Notes: generated from the sequence alone by a model not told the origin. DNA of 64,000 bases from Thiohalophilus thiocyanatoxydans (GCF_004366735.1 NZ_SOQX01000001.1:62001-126000), one strand, 5' to 3'. Shown: positions 38,979-49,244, counted from the first letter of the stretch. Numbers and translations: made by a program.

Positions 38979-39449
38979 CTAAATTTGCGCCACCAGATCC
39001 TTGAGCAGATCTTCGTTGGCCTTGGCATCGATCTCGCGCTTGAGAATCTTGCCGGCGCCGGCAACCGCCAGGGAGGCGACCTGACCGCGCAGTTCTTCCC
39101 GCGCCCGGTTCACTTCCTGTTCGATTTCGGCATTGGCCGTTGCAATAATACGTTCGCCTTCAGAGCGCGCGGTTTCCTTGGACTCTTCAACAATCTCCGA
39201 AGCACGCTTCTGAGCCTGGTTGATAATGTCCTGAGCCTGCTGCTTGGCTTCATGCAGAACTTCCGCTGCTTTCTTTTCAGCCAGCTCTTTCTCATGCGCG
39301 CCGCGCTCGGCTGCGGCAAGACCATCAGCTATCTTCTTCTTGCGCTCGTTCAGCGCGTTCATAATCGGCGGCCACACGAATTTCATGCAGAACCACACGA
39401 ATACGATGAACGTAAGCGTTTGGCCTATGAGGGTTAAGTTGATATTCAT
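38979..39449 (-). CDS. atpF: ATP synthase b subunit
   Basis: Membrane-anchored stator. 156 residues: one N-terminal membrane segment ([20 protein letters not shown]) followed by a long charged, Ala-rich helix (about 35-140) that dimerises. Single b-type gene; no b-prime. Confidence 0.97.
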   Translation of the reverse strand: MNINLTLIGQTLTFIVFVWFCMKFVWPPIMNALNERKKKIADGLAAAERGAHEKELAEKKAAEVLHEAKQQAQDIINQAQKRASEIVEESKETARSEGERIIATANAEIEQEVNRAREELRGQVASLAVAGAGKILKREIDAKANEDLLKDLVAQI

Positions 39450-39509
39450 CGCCAGAACCTTGGTTGATTAGTTCGAATGTCTGTTTCGCTTACTCGACTA
39501 TTCCTGAAC

Positions 39510-39767
<258 letters not shown>

Positions 39768-39797
39768 TTAAATAACAAAAAATAAAAACTGTTTACG

Positions 39798-40706
<909 letters not shown>

Positions 40707-40738
40707 TTATTACGAGAAACCGTTCTCCGCCGCCGCGC

Positions 40739-41149
40739 CTAACGGGCGCGTAACGGGCGGGCAAAAAAGTAGCCGAGCTGGGCAGCGATAAAGCCGATCA
40801 ATATCCCCGCGGCCTCAATCTTCAGAATCATCATGCCCAGCGCCAGCAAGGCGATGATGGTAATCAGGCGGAACAGCGTGGCCTTGTAGAACTCGGCCAT
40901 GCGCAATACATTATTATCCGTCGCGGCGTCAGCGCTCTCTGTCGCCAGACTGATTCGCCAGGCACCCGCCAGGGCGCCGGCGATACCCACGGCGCCGCCA
41001 TACAGCGTCGCCAGGCCAAAATCCGTCCCCTTATTCAGAAAAATCACTATTGCGGCGGCTGTGGTCAGCCCGACCTGAATCAGGATCAACCTCAAGAGTG
41101 TGCGTCGGAAGGCAATGTTCGCCGCATTGGGCATGCCGAAATCGTTCAC
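40739..41149 (-). CDS. atpI: ATP synthase accessory protein I
   Basis: A 136-residue membrane protein with four hydrophobic segments, helper for c-ring assembly or ion supply; weakly conserved family identified mainly by position at the head of the atp operon. The GTG start at 41149 is preferred over ATG 41134 because GGAGGG lies nine bases upstream of it. First gene after the promoter at 41193-41221. Confidence 0.88.
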   Translation of the reverse strand: MNDFGMPNAANIAFRRTLLRLILIQVGLTTAAAIVIFLNKGTDFGLATLYGGAVGIAGALAGAWRISLATESADAATDNNVLRMAEFYKATLFRLITIIALLALGMMILKIEAAGILIGFIAAQLGYFFARPLRAR

Positions 41150-41192
41150 TACTGCCTGCCCTCCGAGGGGACCTCAGCGTTCAAGGGCGCGT

Positions 41193-41221
41193 AGTATATG
41201 GGGTCGACCCGACATGGTCAA
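41193..41221 (-). promoter_or_regulatory. Sigma-70 promoter of the atp operon with palindromic spacer
   Basis: Read on the minus strand: -35 TTGACC (41216-41221), 17-bp spacer, -10 TATACT (41193-41198). Expected transcript start about 41186, some 37 bases before the atpI GTG. The spacer contains a perfect 10-bp palindrome GGGTCGACCC (41201-41210). Confidence 0.65.
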
Positions 41222-41319
41222 TGATGGGCGTATCACTGAAATTTATCTGCATTTCAGCGAAAGCCTGCAACCATCAGGGTTTGCGAAGGTGTATAGCTAA
41301 AACAGTATGGCTATTATCA

Positions 41320-42231
41320 CTATTTAATATGGGCAAGAATGCCGTCCAGCTCGTCCAGGCTGTTGTACTGGATCACCAGCTTGCCCCTGCCCCGGTTATC
41401 GGTCTGGATCTGCACTTTCGCGCCCAGCTTTTCCGACAGATCCGCCTCGAAGCGACGCACATCGGGATCCTTGTTCTGCGCGCTGGATTTCGGTTTGGCC
41501 GGCTGGGCCAGTTTGCGCACCAGGTTCTCGGTTTCGCGAACCGACAGACCGCGCCGGGCCACCTGCCGGGCCGCCTCGATCTGCGCGCCGCCCTGCAGCG
41601 CCAGCAGCGCCCGGGCGTGGCCCATCTCCATCTGTTCCGCTTCCAGCAGCTCCTTGACCGCCGGCTCCAGGCTCAGCAGACGCAACAGATTGGAGACCGC
41701 GGCGCGCGAGCGGCCCACCGCATCGGCGGCCTCCTGGTGGGTCAGGCCGAACTCCTCGATCAGCCGCTGCAGGGCCATCGCCTCTTCAACCGGGTTGAGC
41801 TCCTCGCGCTGGATGTTCTCGATCAGCCCCATGGCCATGGCGGCCTGATCCGGCACATCGCGCACCACCGCCGGGATCTCGTGCAGCCCGGCCAGTTGCG
41901 CCGCGCGCCAGCGACGCTCGCCGGCGATCAGCTCGAAGTGACCGGCCTGCGTATGCGGGCGCACCACGATGGGCTGGACCACGCCCTGGGCTTTGATCGA
42001 GTCGGCCAGCTCCTGCAGACTCTCCTCGGGAAAATCGTGGCGCGGCTGATAACGGCTTTTATGGATCACATCCACCGGCAGCATGCGCAGATGATCGCCC
42101 TGGGGATGTTGTTCGGGCTCGGGCAGCGCCACTTCGCCCGTCTCCGAGGTGGTAGTCTGTACCGGCGGCGAGGCGGCCGCCCCCAGCAAGGCATCCAGCC
42201 CCCGACCCAGTCCGCGTTTTTTACCTGCCAT
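41320..42231 (-). CDS. parB: Chromosome-partitioning protein ParB
   Basis: CTPase/DNA-binding protein that loads on parS and recruits SMC near the origin. About 303 residues: a basic start (MAGKKRGLGRGLDALLG), the ParB/Srx CTP-binding domain with GERRWRAAQLAGL, a helix-turn-helix (LTHQEAADAVGRSRAAVSNLLRLL) and the C-terminal dimerisation region. ATG 42231 has an AGGTGAG site; the longer GTG start at 42240 lies inside that site. Follows parA by 14 bp. Confidence 0.96.
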   Translation of the reverse strand: MAGKKRGLGRGLDALLGAAASPPVQTTTSETGEVALPEPEQHPQGDHLRMLPVDVIHKSRYQPRHDFPEESLQELADSIKAQGVVQPIVVRPHTQAGHFELIAGERRWRAAQLAGLHEIPAVVRDVPDQAAMAMGLIENIQREELNPVEEAMALQRLIEEFGLTHQEAADAVGRSRAAVSNLLRLLSLEPAVKELLEAEQMEMGHARALLALQGGAQIEAARQVARRGLSVRETENLVRKLAQPAKPKSSAQNKDPDVRRFEADLSEKLGAKVQIQTDNRGRGKLVIQYNSLDELDGILAHIK

Positions 42232-42245
42232 TGTACTCACCTGTC

Positions 42246-43055
42246 TCAGACGCCAGCGCCCAGTATATTAGCCTCTTTCGCCCCCTGGGCGCCGTGATCC
42301 TTGCGCAGGATCTCCCCGGCCAGCGCCAGATAGGCCAGTGCCCCGCGCGAGGTCTTGTCGTAAGTGATCACCGGCAGACCGTGGCTTGGCGCCTCGGCCA
42401 GGCGCACGTTACGCGGGATCACCGTGCGATAAACCTGCTGCGGGAAGTGCACGATCAATTGCCCGGAGACATCATTGGCCAGGTTGTTGCGCGGATCGAA
42501 CATGGTGCGCAGCAGGCCTTCGACCTTGAGCTCCGGATTAACGCTGCCGCGGATCCGCTCGATCGTATTGAGCAGGGCCGAGAGCCCCTCCAGGGCATAA
42601 TATTCACACTGCATGGGAATCATCACCGACTGCGCCGCCACCAGGGCATTGAGCGTCAACATGTTCAGTGAAGGGGGGCAGTCGATCAGAATGTAATCGT
42701 ACTGATCGCGCACGTCTTGCAGACAATCGCGCAACTTATGCTCACGTTCGCTGCTGTTCATCAAGGCGATCTCGGCGGCCGTCAGATCGCTATTGGCCGG
42801 CAGCACCTCGTAGTTAATGCCCTCGGGACGCTGCAAAATCTGTCCGACATCCGCCTCACCCAGCAACAGATCACAGGTGGTCAGCGGCAGATCGTTTTTG
42901 TCGACACCGCTGCCCATGGTGGCATTGCCCTGGGGATCCAGGTCCACCAGCAAAACCCGGCGTTTGGTGGCCGCCAGGGACGCCGCCAGGTTGATGCAGG
43001 TGGTGGTCTTGCCGACCCCGCCCTTCTGATTGGCAATGGCGATCGTTCTGCCCAT
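42246..43055 (-). CDS. parA: Chromosome-partitioning ATPase ParA/Soj
   Basis: 269-residue deviant-Walker ATPase: [18 protein letters not shown] (signature Lys plus P-loop), switch I-type [12 protein letters not shown] and Walker [17 protein letters not shown]. Short form lacking the N-terminal HTH of plasmid ParAs, as usual for chromosomal Soj. With parB it lies between rsmG and atpI, the typical origin-proximal arrangement. Confidence 0.96.
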   Translation of the reverse strand: MGRTIAIANQKGGVGKTTTCINLAASLAATKRRVLLVDLDPQGNATMGSGVDKNDLPLTTCDLLLGEADVGQILQRPEGINYEVLPANSDLTAAEIALMNSSEREHKLRDCLQDVRDQYDYILIDCPPSLNMLTLNALVAAQSVMIPMQCEYYALEGLSALLNTIERIRGSVNPELKVEGLLRTMFDPRNNLANDVSGQLIVHFPQQVYRTVIPRNVRLAEAPSHGLPVITYDKTSRGALAYLALAGEILRKDHGAQGAKEANILGAGV

Positions 43056-43079
43056 GATCTGATTCCCCTGTATCCGGCG

Positions 43080-43721
43080 TTATTGCCGGTCGGCGATGTG
43101 CCGGACCACTAACAGATGGCGCTCCGCTTCCAGCCCGGGCACCGCCAGTCGATGGCTCGCTTCCAGTTCGAAAGTATCGGGCAGATCGTCGAACTCCGCT
43201 ACCGGATAAGTGCCCTTCATAACAAGAAACCGCCCGTCCGGCCGACACACATGGCGCGCCCCCCGGATCAGTTCCCCCAGGGTCGCATACGCGCGGGCAA
43301 TGATAGTATCGAAGCCCGGTGAGGATTGGAACTGCTCCACCCGCGAATGTACCACAGAAACATTTTCCAGCCCCAGCTCCGCCGCGGCCTGGCGCATAAA
43401 ACGAACCTTTTTGCCGTTACTGTCGAGCAGGGTAAATTGCCGCCCGGGGCAGGCCAGCGCCAGGGGAATACCGGGCAGACCGGCACCGCTGCCCACATCG
43501 AGGATACGCTGGCCGTGCAGATAGGGCGCGACCACCAGTGAATCCATCAGGTGGCGGGAGATCATCTGCGCCGGCTGACGCACCGCCGTCAGGTTGTAGG
43601 CGTGGTTCCACTTCTCCAGCAAGGCGATGAAATCCAGCAGCGTTTGTTCAGCCTGCGGCGGCAGGGCAAAGGGGAGTTCCCCCGTCCGCCGCCGCAGCTG
43701 ATCCGCCAGCGCGCTACTCAC
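43080..43721 (-). CDS. rsmG: 16S rRNA m7G527 methyltransferase
   Basis: SAM-dependent N7 methylation of G527 in 16S rRNA. 213 residues; motif I ILDVGSGAGLPGIPLALA, preceding WNHAYNLTAVRQPAQMISRHLMDSL and downstream GRFLVMKGTYP. Starts with GTG at 43721. Upstream of parA by 24 bp, the classical gidB-parAB order. Confidence 0.95.
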   Translation of the reverse strand: MSSALADQLRRRTGELPFALPPQAEQTLLDFIALLEKWNHAYNLTAVRQPAQMISRHLMDSLVVAPYLHGQRILDVGSGAGLPGIPLALACPGRQFTLLDSNGKKVRFMRQAAAELGLENVSVVHSRVEQFQSSPGFDTIIARAYATLGELIRGARHVCRPDGRFLVMKGTYPVAEFDDLPDTFELEASHRLAVPGLEAERHLLVVRHIADRQ

Positions 43722-43736
43722 TGTACGTCATGCCGC

Positions 43737-44195
43737 TCACTTTTGGCCTACGGCCACATCGCTCAGCTTGTCGAGCGCGCCCTGCATCTTCTTGATCACG
43801 TCGCCGCGATCATCGATGCCGTGCCGATCGGCAATATATTGCGGATCGTTATAGCCGAGCCAGACCTGGCCGTCGGCGTCCTCCCAGGCCAGTGCCTTCA
43901 TCGGCAGGTCGATGCCCGAGGTCTGTTCACTGGTAAACATATGGCTGCCCAGCGCGGGATTGCCAAACAGCAACAGCTCGGTATCGCGCAACGGAATATC
44001 GACCCCGGCGGCCTTTTCGGCATGATTCCAGCGGGTGACGATGCTGATGCCTTTTTTCTTCAGGACATTCTCCAGGCGATCCAGGGTTTCACTGGTGCTG
44101 TGCGGGCTCTGCTTGACCACCAGTCCGGGCACATCACTGGCCCAGGCGGCCGGCAGCAAACAAAGACTCAGAATAAAGATCGACAAACGTTTCAT
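43737..44195 (-). CDS. Exported DUF302 protein
   Basis: 152 residues with a signal peptide (MKRLSIFILSLCLLPAAWA) and a DUF302 domain: an alternating fold with the family block LLLFGNPALGSHMFTSEQTSGIDLPMKALAWEDADGQVWLGYNDP. Function unknown; DUF302 proteins are often periplasmic and linked to redox or sulfur metabolism. ATG 44195 has a strong GAGGAGGAAG site; the frame extends further but without support. 15 bp before rsmG, possibly cotranscribed. It is one of three DUF302-type proteins in this window. Confidence 0.85.
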   Translation of the reverse strand: MKRLSIFILSLCLLPAAWASDVPGLVVKQSPHSTSETLDRLENVLKKKGISIVTRWNHAEKAAGVDIPLRDTELLLFGNPALGSHMFTSEQTSGIDLPMKALAWEDADGQVWLGYNDPQYIADRHGIDDRGDVIKKMQGALDKLSDVAVGQK

Positions 44196-44564
44196 TGGGC
44201 TTCCTCCTCCAGATGGATTGTTGTTATGGCGAAGCGAATGTGACGGGAATGCCACTGCAAGGTTCCCGGCTTCGCCGCAGACTCTCTCCTAGTCTGTCCA
44301 CTCATTGTAATGATCCTGGCCGGCAATTCCCATCGCGGGTCGCCGCGACACCCGGCGACGCGTCTGCGCTGTTTTGACGCTTGTCGTGTTAATTCCCCCT
44401 TAAAGTTTACGTGAACCGGCCGATACCCCTGTAACCCGGTGACGCACCGCCCCGACAACAGACAACCCATTTCACCCTGGCCGATTCAGGCACGATGTGT
44501 GTAACAGCAGTCAGGGGCGCGAGGCGGGTAAAACGTCACTGCCAAACGCCAAGCGAGGTACATT
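44196..44564. other. Intergenic region between the DUF302 gene and the PilH-like gene
   Basis: 369 bp without a recognisable gene. It carries the divergent upstream regions, including the FliA-like promoter at 44401-44426 on the plus strand. Nothing else distinctive was seen. Confidence 0.5.
44401..44426 (+). promoter_or_regulatory. FliA (sigma-28)-like promoter before the PilH-like gene
   Basis: TAAAGTTT (44401-44408) matches the sigma-28 -35 consensus exactly, and GCCGATAC (44419-44426) matches seven of eight bases of the -10 consensus GCCGATAA. The spacing is 10 bp rather than the usual 11. It would give a leader of about 130 bases before the start at 44565. Confidence 0.45.
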
Positions 44565-44936
44565 ATGGCCAATCAACATATTCTTATTGTGGATGACTCG
44601 CCCACCGATGTGCAGGCACTAACCGCATTGCTCGATCAGATTGGTGAGTTTGACATCAGCGTTGCCACCGATGGCGCCGAAGGGGTCCAGAAGGCGGCAG
44701 AGTTAGTGCCGGATCTGATCCTGATGGATGTGGTGATGCCCGGAATGAACGGATTTCGCGCCACCCGGGAAATCGTCCAGGCGGATAAAACCGCGCATAT
44801 TCCGATCTTGATCGTCACCACCAAAGAGCAGGTGTCCGACAACATCTGGGCAATACGCCAGGGCGCGTCGGGATTTCTGAACAAACCGGTCGACCCGGAC
44901 GAGCTGAAGACGCTGGTGCTGGAAGCGCTGGACTGA
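44565..44936 (+). CDS. Single-domain response regulator, PilH/CheY-like
   Basis: 123 residues, receiver domain only: acidic pair D10-D11, phosphoacceptor D55 in LILMDVVMPGMNGF, Thr/Ser in IVTTKEQ and Lys in FLNKPVDPDEL. The sequence IWAIRQGASGFLNKPVDPDEL resembles PilH of twitching-motility chemosensory systems. No kinase is nearby. A good GCGAGG ribosome-binding site is seen. Confidence 0.85.
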   Translation: MANQHILIVDDSPTDVQALTALLDQIGEFDISVATDGAEGVQKAAELVPDLILMDVVMPGMNGFRATREIVQADKTAHIPILIVTTKEQVSDNIWAIRQGASGFLNKPVDPDELKTLVLEALD

Positions 44937-44945
44937 GGCCCTCGT

Positions 44946-46847
44946 TTAACCCGCGCTCTGCTTGATGTCAGCGCTGGTGTTTCGCTTTTTCAGGTACACC
45001 AGCAGCAGCGAGACCCCCGCCGGCGTCATCCCGGCGATGCGCGCGGCCTGGCCCAGGGTCGCGGGACGAATACGGTTGAGCTTTTCGCACACCTCGGCCG
45101 ACAGCCCCTTGACCGCATGATAATCGATATCCTCGGGCAGAGCGGTTTCTTCATGACGACGCTGCCGGGCGATCTCGTCCTTCTGGCGTTCAATATAGCC
45201 GGCGTACTTGGCCTGGATCTCGACCTGCTCGGCCACCACCGGATCCGCAACGCACTCATCAACGTCCATCAATAACCCCAGATCGGCATACCCCACCTCG
45301 GGCCGGCGCAGCAGATCGTGCAGGGTCGCCTCGCGCGACAGTTTCTTGCCCAGTAACTGTTCCTGTTTAGCCGTCGGGATCTTCTCCGGATGGACCCAGG
45401 TCGAACGCAGTCGCTGCAGCTCCTGTTCGACCGCCTCGCGTTTTTGTTCGAACGCGGCCCAGCGCGCGTCATCGATCAGCCCCAGCTCGCGGCCTGTTTC
45501 GGTCAGGCGCAGATCGGCGTTGTCCTCGCGCAGCATCAGGCGGTATTCGGCGCGGCTGGTGAACATGCGATAGGGCTCCTGGGTGCCGGCGGTGATCAGA
45601 TCGTCCACCAGCACCCCGAGATAGGCCTCGTCGCGCGCCGGACACCAGGGCGCTTTGTCCTGCACCTGCAGGGCGGCGTTGACCCCCGCCAGCAAGCCCT
45701 GGGCGGCGGCCTCTTCGTAACCGGTGGTGCCGTTGATCTGGCCGGCGAAGAACAGTCCCGGCATATATTTGGTTTCCAACGAGGCCTTGAGATCGCGCGG
45801 ATCGAAATAGTCGTATTCGATGGCGTAACCGGGACGGGTAATGTGGGCGTGTTCAAAACCTTTAATCGAACGCACCAGCGCCAGCTGCACATCGAAGGGC
45901 AGGCTTGTGGAGATACCGTTGGGATACACCTCGTGGGTACTCAGCCCTTCGGGCTCGACAAAGATCTGGTGGGCGTTTTTGTCGGCGAAGCGTACCACCT
46001 TGTCCTCGATCGACGGACAGTAGCGCGGCCCGACCCCTTCGATCTCGCCGCTGTACATGGGCGAGCGATCCAGCCCGCCGCGAATGATCGCGTGAGTCCG
46101 TTCACTGGTGTAGGTGATATGGCAGGGCACCTGCGCCGGATGCTCTGCGGCATTCCCCATATACGAGAAGACCGGCAGCGGATCGTCGCCATGCTGGGCT
46201 TCCAGTTGGGAAAAATCGATGCTCTTGCCGTCGAGCCGCGGCGGGGTGCCGGTCTTGAGCCGATCGACGGTGAACGGCCGCTCACGCAGGCGCCGGGACA
46301 GGGCGTTGGCCGGTGGATCACCGGCGCGGCCGCCTTCGTAATTGGACTCGCCGATATGAATGCGCCCGCCCAGGAAGGTGCCCACGGTCAGTACCACCGC
46401 CCGGGCGGCGAATTTCAAGCCCATCTGGGTCTCGACCCCGACCACCCGATCGCCCTCGACGATCAGATCCTCCACCGCCTGCTGGAACAACGTCAGGTTG
46501 GGGGTGTTCTCCAGTTCCAGGCGGACCGCCTGCTTGTACAGCGCACGGTCGGCCTGGGCGCGGGTGGCGCGCACCGCCGGCCCCTTGCTGGCGTTGAGAA
46601 TACGAAACTGGATCCCGGCCCGATCCGTGGCGCGGGCCATCAACCCGCCCAGCGCGTCCACTTCCTTGACCAGATGGCCCTTGCCGATGCCGCCGATGGC
46701 CGGGTTACAGCTCATCTGGCCCAGGGTCTCGATGTTGTGGGTCAGCAGCAGGGTGCGCACGCCGGGCCGGGCCGCCGCCAGGGCCGCCTCGGTGCCGGCG
46801 TGCCCGCCACCGACCACAATCACTTCGAATTTATCCTGATAAAACAT
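44946..46847 (-). CDS. mnmG: tRNA uridine 5-carboxymethylaminomethyl synthesis enzyme MnmG
   Basis: With MnmE makes cmnm5U34 in tRNA. 633 residues; N-terminal FAD motif [31 protein letters not shown]-type [15 protein letters not shown], and the [20 protein letters not shown] block. C-terminal helical tRNA/MnmE-binding domain. Sits apart from rsmG here because the DUF302 and PilH-like genes intervene. Confidence 0.97.
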   Translation of the reverse strand: MFYQDKFEVIVVGGGHAGTEAALAAARPGVRTLLLTHNIETLGQMSCNPAIGGIGKGHLVKEVDALGGLMARATDRAGIQFRILNASKGPAVRATRAQADRALYKQAVRLELENTPNLTLFQQAVEDLIVEGDRVVGVETQMGLKFAARAVVLTVGTFLGGRIHIGESNYEGGRAGDPPANALSRRLRERPFTVDRLKTGTPPRLDGKSIDFSQLEAQHGDDPLPVFSYMGNAAEHPAQVPCHITYTSERTHAIIRGGLDRSPMYSGEIEGVGPRYCPSIEDKVVRFADKNAHQIFVEPEGLSTHEVYPNGISTSLPFDVQLALVRSIKGFEHAHITRPGYAIEYDYFDPRDLKASLETKYMPGLFFAGQINGTTGYEEAAAQGLLAGVNAALQVQDKAPWCPARDEAYLGVLVDDLITAGTQEPYRMFTSRAEYRLMLREDNADLRLTETGRELGLIDDARWAAFEQKREAVEQELQRLRSTWVHPEKIPTAKQEQLLGKKLSREATLHDLLRRPEVGYADLGLLMDVDECVADPVVAEQVEIQAKYAGYIERQKDEIARQRRHEETALPEDIDYHAVKGLSAEVCEKLNRIRPATLGQAARIAGMTPAGVSLLLVYLKKRNTSADIKQSAG

Positions 46848-46951
46848 GTGCTTGGGGCCTTATTAACAAGGGGCGCCATTGTACGCCGCTGGCGGGAAAT
46901 GCGCCAACATTCGCTGCAGCGCACCTGGCCAACCCCAGACAAAAAATAGTA

Positions 46952-46979
46952 TTGACAATGATTCTCATTTAGATATAGT
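46952..46979 (+). promoter_or_regulatory. Fur-controlled promoter of bfd
   Basis: -35 TTGACA (46952-46957), 16-bp spacer, -10 TATAGT (46974-46979). The Fur-box-like GACAATGATTCTCATTTAG at 46954-46972 matches 13 of 19 positions of the consensus and covers the spacer, so Fe-Fur would block the promoter. Confidence 0.75.
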
Positions 46980-47016
46980 AATACACAAGACTCACCACCC
47001 ACACAGGAATCGCACG

Positions 47017-47217
47017 ATGTACGTTTGTCTCTGCAAAGGCGTTACCGACACCCAGATCCGCGACGCGGTCATCGACGGCGCCGACTCCCTTGCCGACGTG
47101 CGCCGGGATCTCGGCGTGGCCAGCAACTGCGGCTGTTGCGCCAAGTGCGCCCGCCAGGTCATCAAGCAAACAAAGCAAGAGATAGCCTGCCTCGACGACG
47201 CCTGCCAGGTGGCCTGA
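47017..47217 (+). CDS. bfd: Bacterioferritin-associated ferredoxin
   Basis: 66-residue [2Fe-2S] protein that reduces bacterioferritin heme to release stored iron. The four-cysteine pattern CLC ... CGCC/CAKC of the BFD family is visible (C4, C6, then CGCCAKC near 36-42). It is preceded by a Fur box, so is expected to be induced by iron shortage. bfr lies 109 bp downstream. Confidence 0.93.
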   Translation: MYVCLCKGVTDTQIRDAVIDGADSLADVRRDLGVASNCGCCAKCARQVIKQTKQEIACLDDACQVA

Positions 47218-47326
47218 TTGCCCCACACTTTGCCGGGTTGCAAGCCGCGACCCCCGCCACTATCTTTTTTTTACTTTCACGCCCCAGGCGGCGCCATACA
47301 ATAACCCGACAAGAGGCCGGACTCTT

Positions 47327-47791
47327 ATGCAAGGCGACAACAAAGTCATCGAGTATCTCAACAAAGCCCTGAAAAACGAGCTGACCGCCATTAACCAGTA
47401 TTTTCTGCACGCCCGCATGTACAAAAACTGGGGCCTGGAAAAGCTCAACGAGAAGGAATATGAAGAATCCATCGATGAGATGAAGCATGCCGATCAGCTC
47501 ATCGAGCGGATCCTGTTTTTAGAGGGGCTGCCCAACCTGCAGGACATCGGCAAGCTGCACATCGGCGAGAACGTCACCGAAATGCTCAAGGGCGACCTCA
47601 CCATCGAGCAGGAGGCCGTGCCGCTGCTGCGCGAGGCCATTGCCTATTGTGAATCCAAGCAGGATTACGTCAGCCGTGAACTGTTCGAATCGATCCTCGA
47701 AAGCGAGGAAGAGCATATCGACTGGCTGGAGACCCAGCTGGAATTGATCGACAAGGTCAGCCTGCAGAACTACCTGCAATCGCAGATGTAA
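47327..47791 (+). CDS. bfr: Bacterioferritin
   Basis: 24-mer iron-storage protein, 154 residues. All ferroxidase ligands of the E. coli protein align by number: E18, E51, H54, E94, E127 and H130; the heme-ligating M52 is present too, so this is a heme-binding subunit rather than a ferritin-like heme-free one. Together with bfd it forms a storage-and-release unit. A GC-rich inverted repeat follows the stop. Confidence 0.97.
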   Translation: MQGDNKVIEYLNKALKNELTAINQYFLHARMYKNWGLEKLNEKEYEESIDEMKHADQLIERILFLEGLPNLQDIGKLHIGENVTEMLKGDLTIEQEAVPLLREAIAYCESKQDYVSRELFESILESEEEHIDWLETQLELIDKVSLQNYLQSQM

Positions 47792-47797
47792 ATTCGG

Positions 47798-47834
47798 CCC
47801 GGGCCGCCTCCTTGTCGGGGGGAGCGGCCCGCGA
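47798..47834. terminator. Inverted repeat after bfr
   Basis: CGGGCCGCCTCC and GGGGGAGCGGCCCG form an imperfect GC-rich stem about ten bases past the bfr stop. No T-tract follows, so it may be a transcript-stabilising stem or Rho-assisted end. Confidence 0.45.
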
Positions 47835-48474
47835 TCCGGACCCTTGCGCACCGCGAAAAACCCGTCCTCTCCCACCGGATAAAACCGCGCCGAACGCGAC
47901 GCCGATTGCGCCGCCTGATCATCCAGTCGATACATAATCATCACCGCATCGCCACGGCCAGGGCATAAACCAGCACGAAACCGCCATGAATCGTTTTGTT
48001 TCGCCCCTGCCCCCGCGCCAGCACATACCAGATCCATACCGCCAAAGGCCACAACGCCATGAAGGCGAACAGAGAACATCACGTTCGTCCCCAGAGTGAC
48101 ATCGTTGGTGCTGCTGTCCCCGGCCGAGGTCAGATGGCCGATCAACAAAATCGCATACAGCCAGACCACCAGGGTCACCTGGGTCAGGTCGCACAGAAAC
48201 ATCAGGATAATGCGCCACGGTCCCAGACTGGCCAGCGCGGAGTCGTTACCCGCCGTGCAGAAACAGGCCGAACAGGCGATGAACTTGTAGGCGGTGAAGA
48301 TGATCACCAGCAGGGTCAGTGCCAGGTGTTTTCAGAACTCCGGGTTAGACACCGTCCCCGGATAATCGGTTAGAAACTGAACATACTCGACGGAGGCCAC
48401 CAGCAGGCCCTGAGCGATCACCGCCAGAATCAATCGCTGATTTTCTCGGAGAGCTTGCTGTAAACCGGATTCAT
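47820..48474 (-). pseudogene. Decayed gene for a multi-pass membrane protein
   Basis: Reading the minus strand from ATG 48474 gives MNPVYSKLSEKISD and then TGA, but a +1 shift continues as RLILAVIAQGLLVASVEYVQF; this stops at TGA 48332-48334 (probable former Trp) and resumes as HLALTLLVIIFTAYKFIACSA and then WRIILMFLCDLTQVTLVVWL. A shift near 48067 moves to FMALWPLAVWIWYVL and GGFVLVYALAVAM, and another near 47945 to MIMYRLDDQAAQSASRSARF. So at least three frameshifts and one nonsense change break a protein of about 200 residues with four membrane helices. I do not recognise its family. Confidence 0.75.
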
Positions 48475-48579
48475 CGCGGTTCTCTTTGTGGTGGCACCTC
48501 GGCGGCCCGGGTCGGGCGGGCATCATTTTAGCCATTTTTCATCAACTTAACTGGCCGGAAAATTTTTTCTCCGGCGGGC

Positions 48580-48627
48580 TTGATCGTTCTCCGAAAGTTC
48601 TCTACAGTTAGAGAACGTTAGGAGAAC
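48580..48627 (+). promoter_or_regulatory. lexA promoter with symmetric four-half-site operator
   Basis: -35 TTGATC (48580-48585), 17-bp spacer, -10 TACAGT (48603-48608). GTTCTC occurs at 48586-48591 and 48597-48602, and its inverse GAGAAC at 48611-48616 and 48622-48627, with gaps of 5, 8 and 5. The inner dyad is a perfect GTTCTCTA/TAGAGAAC. The arrangement covers spacer, -10 and start site, as expected of autorepression by LexA. Confidence 0.8.
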
Positions 48628-48629
48628 AT

Positions 48630-49229
48630 ATGCTCACGCAACTCGAACAGCGCATACTCGATTTCATTCGGGACTATATCGGTGACCATGAGCACGCACC
48701 GACCCTGAGCGAGATCGGCCAATCCCTGGAGATCAGCTCCAAGGGCACGGTGCATCGGTATGTGCAGTCGCTGATCGAGAAGGGCGAGCTGGAACATGTT
48801 CAACGTGGATGGCGCGGCATTCGACTTGCCAGTCCCACTCCCACTCGATCCACAACCCTCCCGCTGGTGGGTCGGATTGCCGCAGGCCACCCTATCGAGG
48901 CCATTCCCGGCCAGGAAGAACTGAATCTCAGCGACATGTTTGTGGGGCGCGATCGCTACGCCCTGCAGATCAAGGGCGACTCCATGATCGGGGTCGGCAT
49001 TCTCGATGGCGATCTGGTGATCATCGAACCCCGGGATCGCGCCGAGTACGGCGATATCGTGGTCGCGCTGATCGACGAACAGGAAGCCACGCTCAAACGC
49101 TACAAACGCTATGCCGACGGCCGCGTGGAACTGAGTCCGGAGAACCCGGATCTGCAGCCCATGGTCTTCGATCCGCGCCGGGTCCGCATCCAGGGGATCC
49201 TGGTCGGCCAGCTGCGTACTTACCAATAA
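48630..49229 (+). CDS. lexA: LexA repressor with divergent DNA-recognition helix
   Basis: SOS repressor/autoprotease, 199 residues. The self-cleavage machinery is complete: cleavage site A85-G86 (RIAAGHPIE), nucleophile S118 (GDSMIG) and K156 (EATLKRYKRY). The N-terminal winged helix has the usual layout, but its recognition helix reads SSKGTVHRYVQSL where E. coli LexA has SPNAAEEHLKAL, so a different operator is expected, in line with the GTTCTC/GAGAAC sites upstream. AGGAG precedes the ATG by five bases. dinB follows after 15 bp in the same transcript. Confidence 0.95.
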   Translation: MLTQLEQRILDFIRDYIGDHEHAPTLSEIGQSLEISSKGTVHRYVQSLIEKGELEHVQRGWRGIRLASPTPTRSTTLPLVGRIAAGHPIEAIPGQEELNLSDMFVGRDRYALQIKGDSMIGVGILDGDLVIIEPRDRAEYGDIVVALIDEQEATLKRYKRYADGRVELSPENPDLQPMVFDPRRVRIQGILVGQLRTYQ

Positions 49230-49244
49230 GCGCCCCGGTGGATC

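Noticed and set aside
44403-44416. parS-like palindrome gtttacgtgaac
   Set aside because: It lacks the full tGTTTCACGTGAAACa core (12-bp imperfect form) and coincides with the sigma-28-like -35. No convincing parS was found near parAB.
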